Below, one piece after another: positions 8,059 through 17,650 of a stretch of DNA of 64,000 nt. Position 1 is the first letter of the stretch. Every line of letters starts with the position of its first letter. This DNA is from Sporanaerobium hydrogeniformans (GTDB taxonomy: Bacteria > Bacillota > Clostridia > Lachnospirales > Cellulosilyticaceae), in the NCBI RefSeq assembly GCF_002735925.1, contig NZ_PEDL01000017.1:1-64000 (forward strand), in the 5' to 3' direction. The notes under the pieces were generated by a model. That model did not search any database, had not been told where the DNA came from, and saw nothing but the letters and a program-made list of their open reading frames with translations. The translations under genes and the position numbers were made by a program.

Positions 8059-8490
8059 TTATTTAATTTTATCAGACTGTAAGAAACGCATTTTATCTTT
8101 TTCACCTTTTTCCCGGTCTTTTTCTAGTATCAATTGTTTTGTCGCATTGAGTTCTTTTGCCATGTCATTAATACTCTCATTTACTGCACTGCTACATCTA
8201 TCACAATACCTACCTGAAAGAATCTTTATACCACAACTTTCGCAAGATAATGTAATAGGTGAGCCTGGTGCAATTTGCAGACGCCCTTGCCTTAAGAAGC
8301 TTTCAATGAGCCCTACAGGAGTATCTGTCTCTATGCTTACTTCCTGCATAGAAGCACCTGGGTTTTCTCTTAAATATTCTTTTACCTTTTGAAACATTTC
8401 TTCTTCTTTTTTCTTACACTGTGGACAAACACTTGGTCCACTAATATGTTGATACATTTTTTTGCATCTTCTACATACTCTAACTTCCAT
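8059..8490 (-). CDS. yvyF: YvyF-type flagellar operon protein
   Basis: 143-aa protein of the YvyF family found next to flgM in Firmicutes. It has an N-terminal zinc-ribbon-like pair (CRRCKKMY then CPQC), a winged-helix-like middle (GASMQEVSIETDTPVGLIESFLRQGRL) and a second pair (CESCG then CDRC), then a charged C-terminal helix. This suggests a small zinc-bearing nucleic-acid or protein adaptor. The molecular role is not established; the name rests on layout and on the comFC-yvyF-flgM order. A GGGGGGAG site precedes the ATG. Confidence 0.85.
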   Translation of the reverse strand: MEVRVCRRCKKMYQHISGPSVCPQCKKKEEEMFQKVKEYLRENPGASMQEVSIETDTPVGLIESFLRQGRLQIAPGSPITLSCESCGIKILSGRYCDRCSSAVNESINDMAKELNATKQLILEKDREKGEKDKMRFLQSDKIK

Positions 8491-8532
8491 CTACATCTCC
8501 CCCCATCTTACTAAGCCTATACATTTACTTTA

Positions 8533-9237
8533 TTATACACCAATACAAACTATCAATACATATATTTTTTCAATATTATTATCCTTTTTGTCAGTTAATG
8601 CACGTACACATTCTTTAATAGTCGTACCTGTTGTATATATATCGTCAACTAATACTATATTTCTTAAGCCTAAAACGTCATTTTGTGAGTTAATTGCCAT
8701 ACTTTTATAAAGTTGCTTCAAACGCTCTTCTCTATCACAATCTGATTGAGGTTTGGTATTTTTAATTCTTCGTAAAATATCTTTGGTTGGAATAGTTGTT
8801 AACTTAGAGAGCTCCTTACATAAATCAAGTGCTTGATTAAAGCCTCTTTTCCTTAAGCGATGAGGCGCTAGTGGGACTGGAATAAGTGCATCTATTTCTT
8901 TATCCACAAACCACCCTAAATCATGCACAAACAACTCAGCATAATCTCTGGCATACTTCCGAAGTCCCTTATACTTCCATCTCAAGACAGCTTGTCTTGC
9001 TACGCCATCATACAGAAATAATGCCCTTATAGGTGGTTTTTCCTCTAAGTCCTCCTTGCTACAATATGCACAGTGACATGCATCAAGTGCATAAGGTCTT
9101 CCGCACCTTTTACAGACATGTTCTCTTAGGACAAGAGGGTAACACCGGGAACATAAAGTACTCTCTTCCTCATTTTCTAAAATAGTTTCACATAATGTAC
9201 ATTTAGTTGGGAAAAGCAACTGGGTTAATGCGTACAT
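8533..9237 (-). CDS. comFC: ComF family protein (phosphoribosyltransferase fold)
   Basis: ComFC/GntX-like protein, 234 aa. It has an N-terminal zinc module of several Cys pairs (CTLC, CSRC, CKRC, CAYC within residues 12-60) and a type I phosphoribosyltransferase domain with the PRPP-binding loop IVLVDDIYTTGTT near residue 195 and PVPLAPHRLRKRGFNQA. In B. subtilis ComFC acts in DNA uptake; in non-competent bacteria it is linked to DNA repair. The comFA helicase that normally precedes it is not here; recD2 lies upstream instead (15 nt). Confidence 0.92.
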   Translation of the reverse strand: MYALTQLLFPTKCTLCETILENEEESTLCSRCYPLVLREHVCKRCGRPYALDACHCAYCSKEDLEEKPPIRALFLYDGVARQAVLRWKYKGLRKYARDYAELFVHDLGWFVDKEIDALIPVPLAPHRLRKRGFNQALDLCKELSKLTTIPTKDILRRIKNTKPQSDCDREERLKQLYKSMAINSQNDVLGLRNIVLVDDIYTTGTTIKECVRALTDKKDNNIEKIYVLIVCIGV

Positions 9238-9252
9238 ATTTTCTCCTCATTT

Positions 9253-11526
9253 TTAAATTAACCCGGTAAGATGCATCACTAAACTGGAATATCTCTCTAT
9301 CTCTTTATTATTATCTACCATGCGCTCCATGGTTTCTCTAAGCCCTACAGCTACTACTAGCTTTTTCGCCCTTGTTACAGCTGTATAGAGTAAGTTACGA
9401 TTAAGAAGCATAGGAGGACCACTATGGATAGGTAAAATAACCGCTGGATACTCACTTCCTTGAGACTTGTGTATGGTAACTGCATAAGCAAGTTCTAATT
9501 CATCTAATTGATTAAATTCATACTCTACTACCTTTTGATCATCAAAAGTAACTATTAAAATCTCAGTCTCCTCATTGATGCCCGTAATAAGCCCACAGTC
9601 TCCATTAAATATACCTACACCTTCATCAATAGGTAGTCCTGTTTTAGCAAGGATTTTCCAAGGAGTATTGTAATTATTTTTAATCTGCATTACCTTATCT
9701 CCCTCTCTAAAAAGGACTCCACGATATTCTTTTTGAGGTTTAAGTGGCTGCGGTGGATTAATAGCTTCTTGTAAAGCTTTATTAAGCTCATTGACACCTA
9801 CAATACCTTTGCGCATAGGAACTAATACCTGTATATCCTTTAAACTATCAAAGCCTTGATATTTAGGAAGCCTAGATGTTATCAGTTCAATAATTGTATT
9901 TTTTACATCCTCTTGTGCCCCTCTTGTCATAAAGAAAAAATCTGTATCCTTTTCATTTGTAATAGGATATTCGCCTTTATTAATAAGATGGGCATTCCGA
10001 ATAATAGCACTCTGACTAGCTTGTCTAAAAATTTGAACGAGCCTTACTACAGGTAACCTCTTACTTTTGATAATATCTTTGAGTACATTACCTGCACCTA
10101 CTGAGGGGAGTTGGTCTGCATCTCCAATAAGTACAAGGCGTTGACCTTCTACTACAGCCTTCAGTAAGGCATGCATTAAAGTGATATCCACCATAGACAT
10201 TTCATCTACAATGATGACATCCGCTTCAAGGGGATTTTCCTCATTGCGATTGAACATTTGCCTACTCGCATCCTCACGTATATAGTTAATTTCAAGTAAA
10301 CGATGAATGGTTTGAGCTTCTATGCCTGTAGCCTCACTCATACGTTTAGCTGCCCTTCCTGTGGGAGCTGCTAATAGTACTTCATCACCTGCCTTCTCTA
10401 GCATATTGAGAAGCGCATTAATGGTTGTGGTCTTACCTGTACCAGGTCCTCCTGTAATCACAGTCACTCCATAAGTAAGCACATGCTTGATCGCTTCTTT
10501 TTGCTCTTCAACTAGCTCTATCTGAAGTTCTTTTTGTGTTTTAATAAGTTCTTTTTCTATATCTAGGTGAGTACTTGGTTCATAAAGAGCAGCAAGGTCA
10601 ATTAACTTTCTAGCTACTGCCTGTTCGCTATAATAAAGATAGGCTAGAAAAACACATTTCTTCTCTCCGTATACCTTAATAATAATTTGCTTCCCAAGAT
10701 TGAGTTCAATCAGCGCATTTTCTACTAAAGGATGGTAAGGCTCACCATTGTCCTCTATAAGGTCTTTTGCATTCAGTCCTAATAAACTTACTGCCTCTTT
10801 TACTAAATTCTCTCTTGGCATATAAGTATGCCCATTTGCAGAAAAATTAGACAGTATATAGATAACACCTGTTTTAATACGATGAGGGTCTTCGTGGGTA
10901 ATCCCTACTTTTTGTGCAATTTCATCTGCTTTTTTAAAGCCTATCCCAAATATATCCTCTACCAGACGATAGGGTGTGTTTTTTACAACCTCCATTGTCT
11001 TATTTTTATATTGTTTATAAATTTTAATAGCATAAGTGGGTGTAATACCGTAATCTTGCAAAAAAAGCATGGCTTGTCTTAGCTCATATTGGGCATGAAA
11101 AACTTCTCCAATCTCTTGCGCCTTCTTCTCACTAATTCCACTAACCTGTGCTAAAACCAAAGGCTCTTCTTCTATAATGCGAAAGGTTTCTAGCCCAAAG
11201 TGTTTAACAATCTTCTTTGCTGTCTTTGCTCCAATTCCTTTAATCACACCAGAAGCTAAATATTTTTCCATCCCTTGCACTGTCTTAGGCATACTCCTCT
11301 CGAAATACATCACCTTGATTTGTTTCCCATACACAGGATGTGTCGTCCAGTGACCTACTAATTTAATATCCTCCCCTGCATAAACACCCGCCATTTCTCC
11401 AACGCAAGAGATTTCCTCTCCTTCGTATTCCACAGTACAAACGGTATAGCCATTTTCTTTATTTTGATAAATAATATCCTCTATGGTTGCTTCTAGTACG
11501 ACTTGTTCATCCACTTCATTCACCAC
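9253..11526 (-). CDS. recD2: RecD2-type ATP-dependent DNA helicase
   Basis: Superfamily 1B 5'-3' helicase of the RecD2/TraA type, acting in replication-fork and mismatch repair without RecBC. It is 757 aa. Visible parts: N-terminal OB-like domain; helix-hairpin-helix segments GVIKGIGAKTAKKIVKHFG, VSGISEKKAQEIGE and FGIGFKKADEIA (about 90-210); Walker A GGPGTGKTTTINAL near 357; DEMSMVD motif II; GDADQLPSVGAG motif III; and C-terminal AVTIHKSQGSEYPAVILP. The start is a GTG at 11524-11526 with only a weak ribosome site (AGAGATAGAA), so the exact start is uncertain. Confidence 0.93.
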   Translation of the reverse strand: MVNEVDEQVVLEATIEDIIYQNKENGYTVCTVEYEGEEISCVGEMAGVYAGEDIKLVGHWTTHPVYGKQIKVMYFERSMPKTVQGMEKYLASGVIKGIGAKTAKKIVKHFGLETFRIIEEEPLVLAQVSGISEKKAQEIGEVFHAQYELRQAMLFLQDYGITPTYAIKIYKQYKNKTMEVVKNTPYRLVEDIFGIGFKKADEIAQKVGITHEDPHRIKTGVIYILSNFSANGHTYMPRENLVKEAVSLLGLNAKDLIEDNGEPYHPLVENALIELNLGKQIIIKVYGEKKCVFLAYLYYSEQAVARKLIDLAALYEPSTHLDIEKELIKTQKELQIELVEEQKEAIKHVLTYGVTVITGGPGTGKTTTINALLNMLEKAGDEVLLAAPTGRAAKRMSEATGIEAQTIHRLLEINYIREDASRQMFNRNEENPLEADVIIVDEMSMVDITLMHALLKAVVEGQRLVLIGDADQLPSVGAGNVLKDIIKSKRLPVVRLVQIFRQASQSAIIRNAHLINKGEYPITNEKDTDFFFMTRGAQEDVKNTIIELITSRLPKYQGFDSLKDIQVLVPMRKGIVGVNELNKALQEAINPPQPLKPQKEYRGVLFREGDKVMQIKNNYNTPWKILAKTGLPIDEGVGIFNGDCGLITGINEETEILIVTFDDQKVVEYEFNQLDELELAYAVTIHKSQGSEYPAVILPIHSGPPMLLNRNLLYTAVTRAKKLVVAVGLRETMERMVDNNKEIERYSSLVMHLTGLI

Positions 11527-11583
11527 TTCTATCTCTGATTTAACCTTTTGAGTTTTTATTAGTATAACATATTGCCCTCAAAG

Positions 11584-11620
11584 AGTAAAAGGTGCCCATT
11601 TCCTTGTGATGGGCACCTTA
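11584..11620 (-). terminator. Terminator after the stalk-domain lipoprotein
   Basis: Stem AAGGTGCCCAT / ATGGGCACCTT with a short loop and a following TTTTACTCTTT on the minus strand. Confidence 0.85.
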
Positions 11621-11635
11621 CTTTTAAAGTTTTTA

Positions 11636-12853
11636 TTAAAGTGAAACAATAAAGCCTGTTTCTACTTCCTGTACGTTAAATCCAAGTTTTTGAAGTTCAG
11701 CTACTGAAATATATGCTGTACCTCCTTGAATAAGGGTATTTGCTTCTATTTTTTGACCACTTATTACAATAAATGTTTTTTGTGTTGCTTTATCATAGGT
11801 TACATCAAAACCAAGTTGACTCATCACTGCTCGAAGAGGAAGGTAATTTACTCCCCCTTTAGTGATACTCTCTTTCTTCTCTACAGTAGCCCCTTGATTA
11901 ACAGGACTACCTAATAATGCCATGTACTCTTCCATTGATAACTTAATTACATTTTTAGGAAGCACAAATTCTTTTTTCTCTGTTTTAGTAGCTACTGCGT
12001 CAAACTTCATGCTCGCTAAAACTTTTTCGTTACCAGAAGCCACTTGAATTTGCATATCTAAACCGGATGCATATTTATTATCTTCAAAATGATAATTAAC
12101 CTTTAAGTTGCTTCCACTAACCATGGGTTTAATTTGAGTTTTTGCTAAAAGAAGATAAGCCTGAAGACTTTCTTTTTCTTTATCCACTTCTGCTTGTGTC
12201 ATACCTGTATCTGCTATTTTATTAATTGTATCCATATTATTCAGTGCTGCATTTAGAAAAGCTATGGTTGCATCTACTAGTTGGTCAGAATTCATCTCTA
12301 AAGTATAATTTCTCTTGTCTTGCTTAATAGCTACATTTACATTTGTCTTTTTAACTAAATCCATTGCTAAGCTATTTGCTTGTTTAGCATCTAATGGCTT
12401 AATGCCTAAAACTTGATTTGCGGTGTCAATCCCTATGTATTCTGCCTGAATCGCATTTAATTTTTCTGGAACAGGTGCTCCTACTAGTCCAAAAAGCTCT
12501 GTAAAGTAAGATTTGCTAATATATACTATTTGCTTATCCATATAGGCTTTAATAGGTGAAAGCTTCATACCTGGTATTGCTTCCCCATTGAGTTTGATTT
12601 CTTTGAGATTCATTTCTAGTTCGCCTTGAAGTGTTGTCGCATTTACCCAACCTGCTATATCTAGCTTCATGTCCATTTTCATACCTTGTACTTCAGCAGC
12701 CATGGTCATAGTAGCAGAGATATTTTCACCTTCCCAGCTACTCACCTTATTCATCTCGTCCATTAATGCTAGTCCTTCTTTGCTACAGCCTACCATGCTA
12801 AACAGCATAATAATAACTGTTAAAAATGCCATTAACCTTCTTTTCACATCCAT
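11636..12853 (-). CDS. Lipoprotein with copper-amine-oxidase-like stalk domain
   Basis: Predicted surface lipoprotein, 405 aa. The signal peptide ends in the lipobox SMVGC (Cys23). The middle is a beta-rich region resembling LolA/LppX-like antiparallel sheets (MTMAAEVQGMKMDMKLDIAG), and residues about 335-405 form a copper-amine-oxidase N-terminal-like (stalk) domain with YLPLRAVMSQLGFDVTYD and ISVAELQKLGFNV. The stalk domain is a common clostridial wall module, not an enzyme. Function unknown. It is flanked by terminators on both sides, so probably monocistronic. AGGAGG immediately precedes the ATG. Confidence 0.8.
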   Translation of the reverse strand: MDVKRRLMAFLTVIIMLFSMVGCSKEGLALMDEMNKVSSWEGENISATMTMAAEVQGMKMDMKLDIAGWVNATTLQGELEMNLKEIKLNGEAIPGMKLSPIKAYMDKQIVYISKSYFTELFGLVGAPVPEKLNAIQAEYIGIDTANQVLGIKPLDAKQANSLAMDLVKKTNVNVAIKQDKRNYTLEMNSDQLVDATIAFLNAALNNMDTINKIADTGMTQAEVDKEKESLQAYLLLAKTQIKPMVSGSNLKVNYHFEDNKYASGLDMQIQVASGNEKVLASMKFDAVATKTEKKEFVLPKNVIKLSMEEYMALLGSPVNQGATVEKKESITKGGVNYLPLRAVMSQLGFDVTYDKATQKTFIVISGQKIEANTLIQGGTAYISVAELQKLGFNVQEVETGFIVSL

Positions 12854-12959
12854 TACCTCCTACTTATACTATAAAATTTAAAGCTCTTAATAGTATATCT
12901 TATTGACTGATGTTTTTTTCATCTATTCAGAATTTGTAAACAAATTGTAATACTATTCA

Positions 12960-12998
12960 ATAAGAAAAGCTATCATAAGGTTCTTTACGATAGCTTTT
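12960..12998 (-). terminator. Terminator after metK
   Basis: Stem AAAAGCTATC / GATAGCTTTT with a 14-nt loop followed by a short T run on the minus strand, ten bases past the metK stop. Confidence 0.8.
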
Positions 12999-13007
12999 GT
13001 CTTATTT

Positions 13008-14195
13008 TTATTGAATAGCTGCTTTTAACTCTTCTACCTTATCTGTTCTTTCCCATGGAAGGTCTATGTCTGTACGACCAAAGTGCCCATAAGCTGCTGT
13101 TTGTTTATAGATAGGTCTTCTAAGGTCAAGCATTTTAATAATACCTGCTGGACGAAGATCAAAGGTTTTGTTTACAATTTCTACAAGCTTATCATCACTT
13201 ACACAGCCTGTTCCATGTGTGTTAATAAGGACAGATACTGGTCTTGCTACACCGATTGCATAAGCAAGTTCAATTTCACATTTGCTCGCTAAGCCTGCTG
13301 CTACAATATTTTTAGCTACATAACGTGCTGCATAAGCTGCTGAACGGTCTACTTTTGTTGGGTCTTTCCCTGAGAAAGCACCACCACCATGACTTGCATA
13401 GCCACCATAAGTGTCTACTATAATTTTACGCCCTGTAAGACCTGAGTCACCAACAGGTCCTCCAATTACAAAGCGTCCTGTTGGGTTGATAAAATATTTT
13501 GTATCTGCATCTAAAAGCTCTTCTGGTACAATAGGTTTAATAACAAGATTCATGATATCTTCATGAATTTGCTCTTGAGTTACTTCTTCTGCATGCTGAG
13601 TAGAAACAACAACTGCATCAATTCTTACCGGTGTATCTCCGTCATACTCTACAGTTACTTGTGTTTTACCATCTGGTCTTAAATAACTAAGTGTACCATT
13701 TTTACGTACTTCTGTCAGCCTTCTAGAAAGTCTGTGTGCCAGTGATATAGGCATAGGCATCAGTTCTGGTGTTTCATTACAAGCAAACCCAAACATCATT
13801 CCTTGGTCTCCTGCGCCAATGGCTTCAATCGCCTCTTCACTCATTTCACCACGTTTTGCTTCTAAAGCTTTATCTACACCCATGGCAATATCTGCTGATT
13901 GCTCATCAAGCGCTACAATTACACCACAAGAATGGCCATCAAAGCCAAATTCGGGTTTATTGTAACCAATCTCATTAATCGTATCTCTTACTGTTTTATT
14001 AATGTCTACATAACAATTTGTTGAGATTTCTCCCATTACAAGAACAAGTCCTGTTGTTAAAGCTGTTTCACAAGCTACCCTTGCTTGTGGATCTTGTGCA
14101 TAAATTGCATCTAAAACTGCATCTGAAATTTGGTCTGCAATTTTATCTGGATGTCCTTCTGTAACTGATTCTGATGTAAATAATCTTCTTGCCAT
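13008..14195 (-). CDS. metK: S-adenosylmethionine synthetase
   Basis: Makes S-adenosylmethionine from methionine and ATP. It is 395 aa with the family signatures [32 protein letters not shown] and [19 protein letters not shown]. The start is the ATG at 14193-14195 with GGAGG upstream; an upstream in-frame reading of 29 residues runs through the riboswitch terminator and is not real. A SAM-I riboswitch and intrinsic terminator lie directly upstream, so expression should fall when SAM is plentiful. Confidence 0.98.
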   Translation of the reverse strand: MARRLFTSESVTEGHPDKIADQISDAVLDAIYAQDPQARVACETALTTGLVLVMGEISTNCYVDINKTVRDTINEIGYNKPEFGFDGHSCGVIVALDEQSADIAMGVDKALEAKRGEMSEEAIEAIGAGDQGMMFGFACNETPELMPMPISLAHRLSRRLTEVRKNGTLSYLRPDGKTQVTVEYDGDTPVRIDAVVVSTQHAEEVTQEQIHEDIMNLVIKPIVPEELLDADTKYFINPTGRFVIGGPVGDSGLTGRKIIVDTYGGYASHGGGAFSGKDPTKVDRSAAYAARYVAKNIVAAGLASKCEIELAYAIGVARPVSVLINTHGTGCVSDDKLVEIVNKTFDLRPAGIIKMLDLRRPIYKQTAAYGHFGRTDIDLPWERTDKVEELKAAIQ

Positions 14196-14237
14196 TTTAA
14201 ATCCTCCTTCAAGTTGTTTGGTATTAGGATTTCCGAA

Positions 14238-14272
14238 AGCAAAATAAAAAACCTCATTAAAAAATGAGGTTG
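14238..14272 (-). terminator. Riboswitch-controlled terminator before metK
   Basis: Stem AACCTCATT / AATGAGGTT with an A/T loop followed by TTTTTTATTTTG on the minus strand, placed between the SAM aptamer and the metK ribosome site. It is the expression platform of the S-box. Confidence 0.92.
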
Positions 14273-14283
14273 TAAAATGCAAT

Positions 14284-14397
14284 CATACGTCCTCATCTTA
14301 CGCGTTAGCCGCGTCGGAATTGGCACCTTTGCATACTTGCTAGGTTGCCGGGTTTCATAGGGCCTGGTCCCTCCACCTCTCTGGATAAGTGTTCGTA
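14284..14397 (-). ncRNA. SAM-I (S-box) riboswitch aptamer
   Basis: Minus strand carries the S-box core: CTTATCCAGAGAGGTGGAGG, then GACCAGGCCCTATGAAACCC, GGCAACC and AAGGTGCCAATTCC, closed by P1 (CTTATC / GATGAG). These match the conserved SAM-I positions, including the GATGAG closing strand. With the downstream terminator it should repress metK when SAM binds. Confidence 0.96.
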
Positions 14398-14400
14398 TTT

Positions 14401-14429
14401 AGTGTACTATTTACCCTAAAATCTGTCAA
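14401..14429 (-). promoter_or_regulatory. Sigma-A promoter of the metK riboswitch
   Basis: Minus strand TTGACA (14424-14429), 17-nt spacer, TACACT (14401-14406). Transcription would start just ahead of the S-box P1 helix. Confidence 0.8.
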
Positions 14430-14438
14430 TATTTTATT

Positions 14439-14840
14439 TTAACTTTCACTTTGAAATGTAGAGGCTTGCGTATTTGTGACACCTTGACTGCCATAAGAAG
14501 CTTTCATTTGTTTATACATCATATCTGCAAGGCCAATCCCGCCCACTTTAGCCATATTTTCACACTGGGCATTGATTTGGTAGTCTTCAAACATCTTCTC
14601 ATAATCCCCTTTAGGAACAAGGCTATTTTCTTCTGAAAGAAATGCACTTTTCATTTGCTTCATAATCATGGAAAGCATATAAGATTCCATAGCTACACAT
14701 GCTTCTTTAAGTTCTTTATCATCTTCTTTTGTTATAGCCTCATTAAGCATTTTTTTAAAATCTTTATTTTGCTCAGTTGCTGTTTGTTCTAAAAGTTGCT
14801 GAGTATAATGGGTACTAAATTGTAAGCTTGATATATCCAC
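14439..14840 (-). CDS. FlgJ-like rod-binding protein
   Basis: Rod-binding (FlgJ N-terminal) domain protein without a muramidase domain, about 133 aa. The family core is ELKEACVAMESYMLSMIMKQ followed by GDYEKMFEDYQINAQCENMAK and GGIGLADMMYKQM. It probably caps or guides assembly of the flagellar rod. A GTG at 14838-14840 has GAGGGG at correct spacing; a GTG three codons upstream abuts that site. It is last in the mbl-flhO-flhP series, 14 nt after flhP, which fits co-transcription. B. subtilis lacks a gene at this position. Confidence 0.88.
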   Translation of the reverse strand: MDISSLQFSTHYTQQLLEQTATEQNKDFKKMLNEAITKEDDKELKEACVAMESYMLSMIMKQMKSAFLSEENSLVPKGDYEKMFEDYQINAQCENMAKVGGIGLADMMYKQMKASYGSQGVTNTQASTFQSES

Positions 14841-14854
14841 TTTTTTCACCCCTC

Positions 14855-15667
14855 TTAACTACGCTTAAGGTCATTGGCTTGTTGCATCATCGTATCTACT
14901 GTTTTAATAGCTGTAGAGTTAAGCTCATAGGCTCTTTGAGCTACTATAAGTTTTACCATTTCTTCTGCAATCTGCACATTAGAGCCTTCTAGATAGCCTG
15001 CTCTCACATTGCTGAGCTTAAGACCTTCCGTTTCCCCTTCTAAAAGAGGTTCTCCAGAAGCAGGTGTTTCTATAAAAAGGTTAGAACCAATGGCCTCTAA
15101 GCCTTCTGTATTAGAGAACTGTACAATTTTTATTTTAGCAATATCCATACGGGTGTTGGTATCAGGATCCATATAGTAAAGTGAACCATCCCCGCCAAAT
15201 ATCACTTTATTAATAGGTACATCCGTTCCAATGATGATAGATTCATCTTCTGTAGACAAAACAGGATCTCCATCAGCTGTAACTAATGCATAGGTTCCCC
15301 CATCAACCAGAGCGATACGAAAGCTCCCATCACGTGTATAGGTTTCTTGATCTGCCTTTTGAACAGCAAAAAAGCCTTTTCCTTCTATTGCAAGGTCTGT
15401 AGCATTTTCTGTAGCTTGCAAAATACCCATTGTATAATTACGTGAGTTAGGAAGTGCTCTTACACCATGTCCTACTTGCATAGATGCTGGTGCTTGAATA
15501 TTGGGGATCTCTGGCCCTTCTAAGTTTGCATAAAGCAAGCTTTTGAAATGGGTTGTTTCTTTTTTATAACCCGTTGTATTGACATTGGCTAAGTTATTAG
15601 AAATTGTATCTACATTGAGTTGTTGCGCAACCATACCAGACGCTGCCGTCCATAAACCTCTTACCAT
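14855..15667 (-). CDS. flhP: Flagellar basal-body rod protein (FlgG/FlhP type)
   Basis: Rod/hook family protein, 270 aa, with N-terminal LWTAASGMVAQQLNVDTISN and NLANVNTTGYKKETTHFKSL, an inner beta domain (AIEGKGFFAVQKADQETYTR) and C-terminal NVQIAEEMVKLIVAQRAYEL plus IKTVDTMMQQANDL. These mark distal-rod FlgG-like proteins. The order mbl-flhO-flhP is that of B. subtilis, so I use flhP. A GGAGG site precedes the ATG; the gap to the upstream gene is 12 nt. Confidence 0.9.
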   Translation of the reverse strand: MVRGLWTAASGMVAQQLNVDTISNNLANVNTTGYKKETTHFKSLLYANLEGPEIPNIQAPASMQVGHGVRALPNSRNYTMGILQATENATDLAIEGKGFFAVQKADQETYTRDGSFRIALVDGGTYALVTADGDPVLSTEDESIIIGTDVPINKVIFGGDGSLYYMDPDTNTRMDIAKIKIVQFSNTEGLEAIGSNLFIETPASGEPLLEGETEGLKLSNVRAGYLEGSNVQIAEEMVKLIVAQRAYELNSTAIKTVDTMMQQANDLKRS

Positions 15668-15679
15668 CTCTTATTCCTC

Positions 15680-16447
15680 CTACATCTTTCCTATATCATT
15701 AACTGCCCTACCTAAAAGTGAATCATGGGTTTGGACTACCTTTTGATTCGCTTCATAAGCCCTGGAAACAGTAATCATATCTACCATAGCCGTTACTGGA
15801 TTAACCGTAGAAGCTTCTAGATACCCTTGAATGATGCTTCCCCTGAATTCTGTTCGAGGTGCAGTCGCTGCAAAAAGATTGTCATCTATTTTAGTAAGTG
15901 TTCGTGTATCCTCAAAATCAGCTAAATCCAATTGGTCTATATACTCTGTCCCTTTATAAATCGTACCATCCTCTTTAATAATGACTTCTCCGCCCGTTGT
16001 TAAAAAATCTTCTCCTAAGCTAATAGGTCCATCTTGTCCCATTACACTATAACCCTCTTTAGTTACAATATTACCTAGCTGATTAATTGAGAAGTTCCCA
16101 TCTCGGGTATAGCTTGTCCCTCCTGGTGTTTGAATAACAAAAAAGCCAGAGCCTTGAATAGCCACATCTACTACTTCATCTGTTTTAATAACAGAACCTT
16201 GCGAAAACTGAGTATATACTTCGTCCACCCTTGCCCCTAAACTCATCCTACCAATAGGACCATTGTGAGGTACTTGATTCTGTGTATCGTCCAGACGACT
16301 CGCTAATATTTGCGGAAAAGATGCTATGACTGTCGTATCTTTTTTATAGCCTGTTGTATTGACATTGGCTAAATCATTAGAGATAACATCCATCTTTTTA
16401 GTTTGAACATTTAAACCCGTAGCGGCTGTGTATAAGCCTCTAATCAT
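15680..16447 (-). CDS. flhO: Flagellar basal-body rod protein (FlgF/FlhO type)
   Basis: Rod protein of 255 aa, paralogous to the next gene. It shows N-terminal GLYTAATGLNVQTKKMDVIS and NDLANVNTTGYKKDTTVIAS, the GSGFFVIQTPGGTSYTRDGN sheet and C-terminal VTAMVDMITVSRAYEANQKV. It lies between mbl and flhP as in B. subtilis. It would build the proximal/distal rod that passes through the wall. Assignment to FlgF versus FlgG is by position only. Confidence 0.9.
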   Translation of the reverse strand: MIRGLYTAATGLNVQTKKMDVISNDLANVNTTGYKKDTTVIASFPQILASRLDDTQNQVPHNGPIGRMSLGARVDEVYTQFSQGSVIKTDEVVDVAIQGSGFFVIQTPGGTSYTRDGNFSINQLGNIVTKEGYSVMGQDGPISLGEDFLTTGGEVIIKEDGTIYKGTEYIDQLDLADFEDTRTLTKIDDNLFAATAPRTEFRGSIIQGYLEASTVNPVTAMVDMITVSRAYEANQKVVQTHDSLLGRAVNDIGKM

Positions 16448-16471
16448 CCCTTTTCCTCCCTCTTTCTTTAA

Positions 16472-17476
16472 CTATCTGTTATATGGATTACCCTTAGCGT
16501 AACGGTACTCTACCCACATACCTGTTCCTATGGCAACACAAGACATAGCATCTTCTGCAATTACTGCAGTAATGCCTGTTCTTTCATGAATTAATTTATC
16601 AAATCCATAGATAAGGCTTCCTCCACCTGTCAGTACAATACCTCTATCCGATATATCAGCAGCTAATTCTGGTGGTGTAGCCTCTAACACAGATCGAATA
16701 CCATCTATAATATTAGTTATAGGCTCTTCTAACGCCTCCATAATTTCTTCTGAAGTGATAATGATATTTTTAGGAAGACCCAATACAAGATTTCTACCTC
16801 TTACTTCTATATCGACTGGAACCTCTCGTTTATAAACGCTTCCTACATTAATTTTTATTTGTTCAGCCGTTCTTTCCCCAATTAAAATATTATACTTCTT
16901 ACGTACATATTTAATAATTGCCTCATCAAAGTCATCACCCGCACATTTAAGAGATTTCTTTACAACTGCTCCACCCAATGAAATAACTGCAATATCACTT
17001 GTTCCCCCACCTACATCTACAATCATACTTCCACAAGGTCTAGAAATATCTATGCCTGATCCAATAGCTGCAGCAATAGGTTCTTCAATAGTATCTACAT
17101 ACCTTGCTCCTGCTTGCTTTGTTGCATCCTCTACTGCTTTTTTTTCTACTTCTGTTACACCACTGGGTACACACACACCAATACGAGGCTTAATAAGTCT
17201 ATGTCCTATAGCCTTGTTAATGAAATATTTTAGCATCTGCTCTGTTGCATCATAATCTGAAATAACCCCTTGGCTTAGAGGACGAATGGATCTTATATTT
17301 GCCGGAGTTCTCCCTAGCATCTTTTTAGCTTCCTCACCTACAGCCATAATTTCATTTGTTTTTTCTTTAATTGCCACTACAGAAGGTTCCCTTAAAACAA
17401 TCCCCTTCCCCTTCACGTAAATAAGTACATATGCCGTGCCTAGGTCAATTCCAATATCTGTTCCAAATCCAAACAT
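16472..17476 (-). CDS. mbl: MreB-like actin homologue Mbl
   Basis: Cytoskeletal ATPase that directs lateral wall synthesis. It is 334 aa with actin-fold motifs GIDLGTAYVLIYVKGKGIVL (phosphate 1), IVDVGGGTSDIAVISLGG (phosphate 2), EPIAAAIGSGIDI (connect) and GIVLTGGGSLIYGFDKLI (adenosine). The ATG at 17474-17476 follows AAAGGAG; a seven-residue longer reading lacks a site. It lies between spoIIID and flhO exactly as mbl does in B. subtilis. A sigma-A promoter lies about 90 nt upstream. Confidence 0.93.
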   Translation of the reverse strand: MFGFGTDIGIDLGTAYVLIYVKGKGIVLREPSVVAIKEKTNEIMAVGEEAKKMLGRTPANIRSIRPLSQGVISDYDATEQMLKYFINKAIGHRLIKPRIGVCVPSGVTEVEKKAVEDATKQAGARYVDTIEEPIAAAIGSGIDISRPCGSMIVDVGGGTSDIAVISLGGAVVKKSLKCAGDDFDEAIIKYVRKKYNILIGERTAEQIKINVGSVYKREVPVDIEVRGRNLVLGLPKNIIITSEEIMEALEEPITNIIDGIRSVLEATPPELAADISDRGIVLTGGGSLIYGFDKLIHERTGITAVIAEDAMSCVAIGTGMWVEYRYAKGNPYNR

Positions 17477-17564
17477 GGTTCTTCTCCTTTGTACCAATAC
17501 TCTCTAATCTATACTTTATCTTAACTTCAGACATCAAATATTTTATTTATACTCTCAATACCTT

Positions 17565-17594
17565 ATTATAACATTAAAAGGATTATTTTTGCAA
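17565..17594 (-). promoter_or_regulatory. Sigma-A promoter of mbl
   Basis: Minus strand TTGCAA (17589-17594), 18-nt spacer, TATAAT (17565-17570), after the spoIIID hairpin. It would drive mbl-flhO-flhP-flgJ. Confidence 0.7.
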
Positions 17595-17611
17595 AATATT
17601 CATAAATAATT

Positions 17612-17640
17612 ATAGCATCTCATCAAAAATGAGATGCTAT
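17612..17640 (-). terminator. Hairpin after spoIIID
   Basis: Perfect 12-bp stem ATAGCATCTCAT / ATGAGATGCTAT ten bases past the spoIIID stop. The T tract on the minus strand is weak (AATTATTTAT), so termination may be partial. Confidence 0.65.
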
Positions 17641-17650
17641 GTATTTTTAT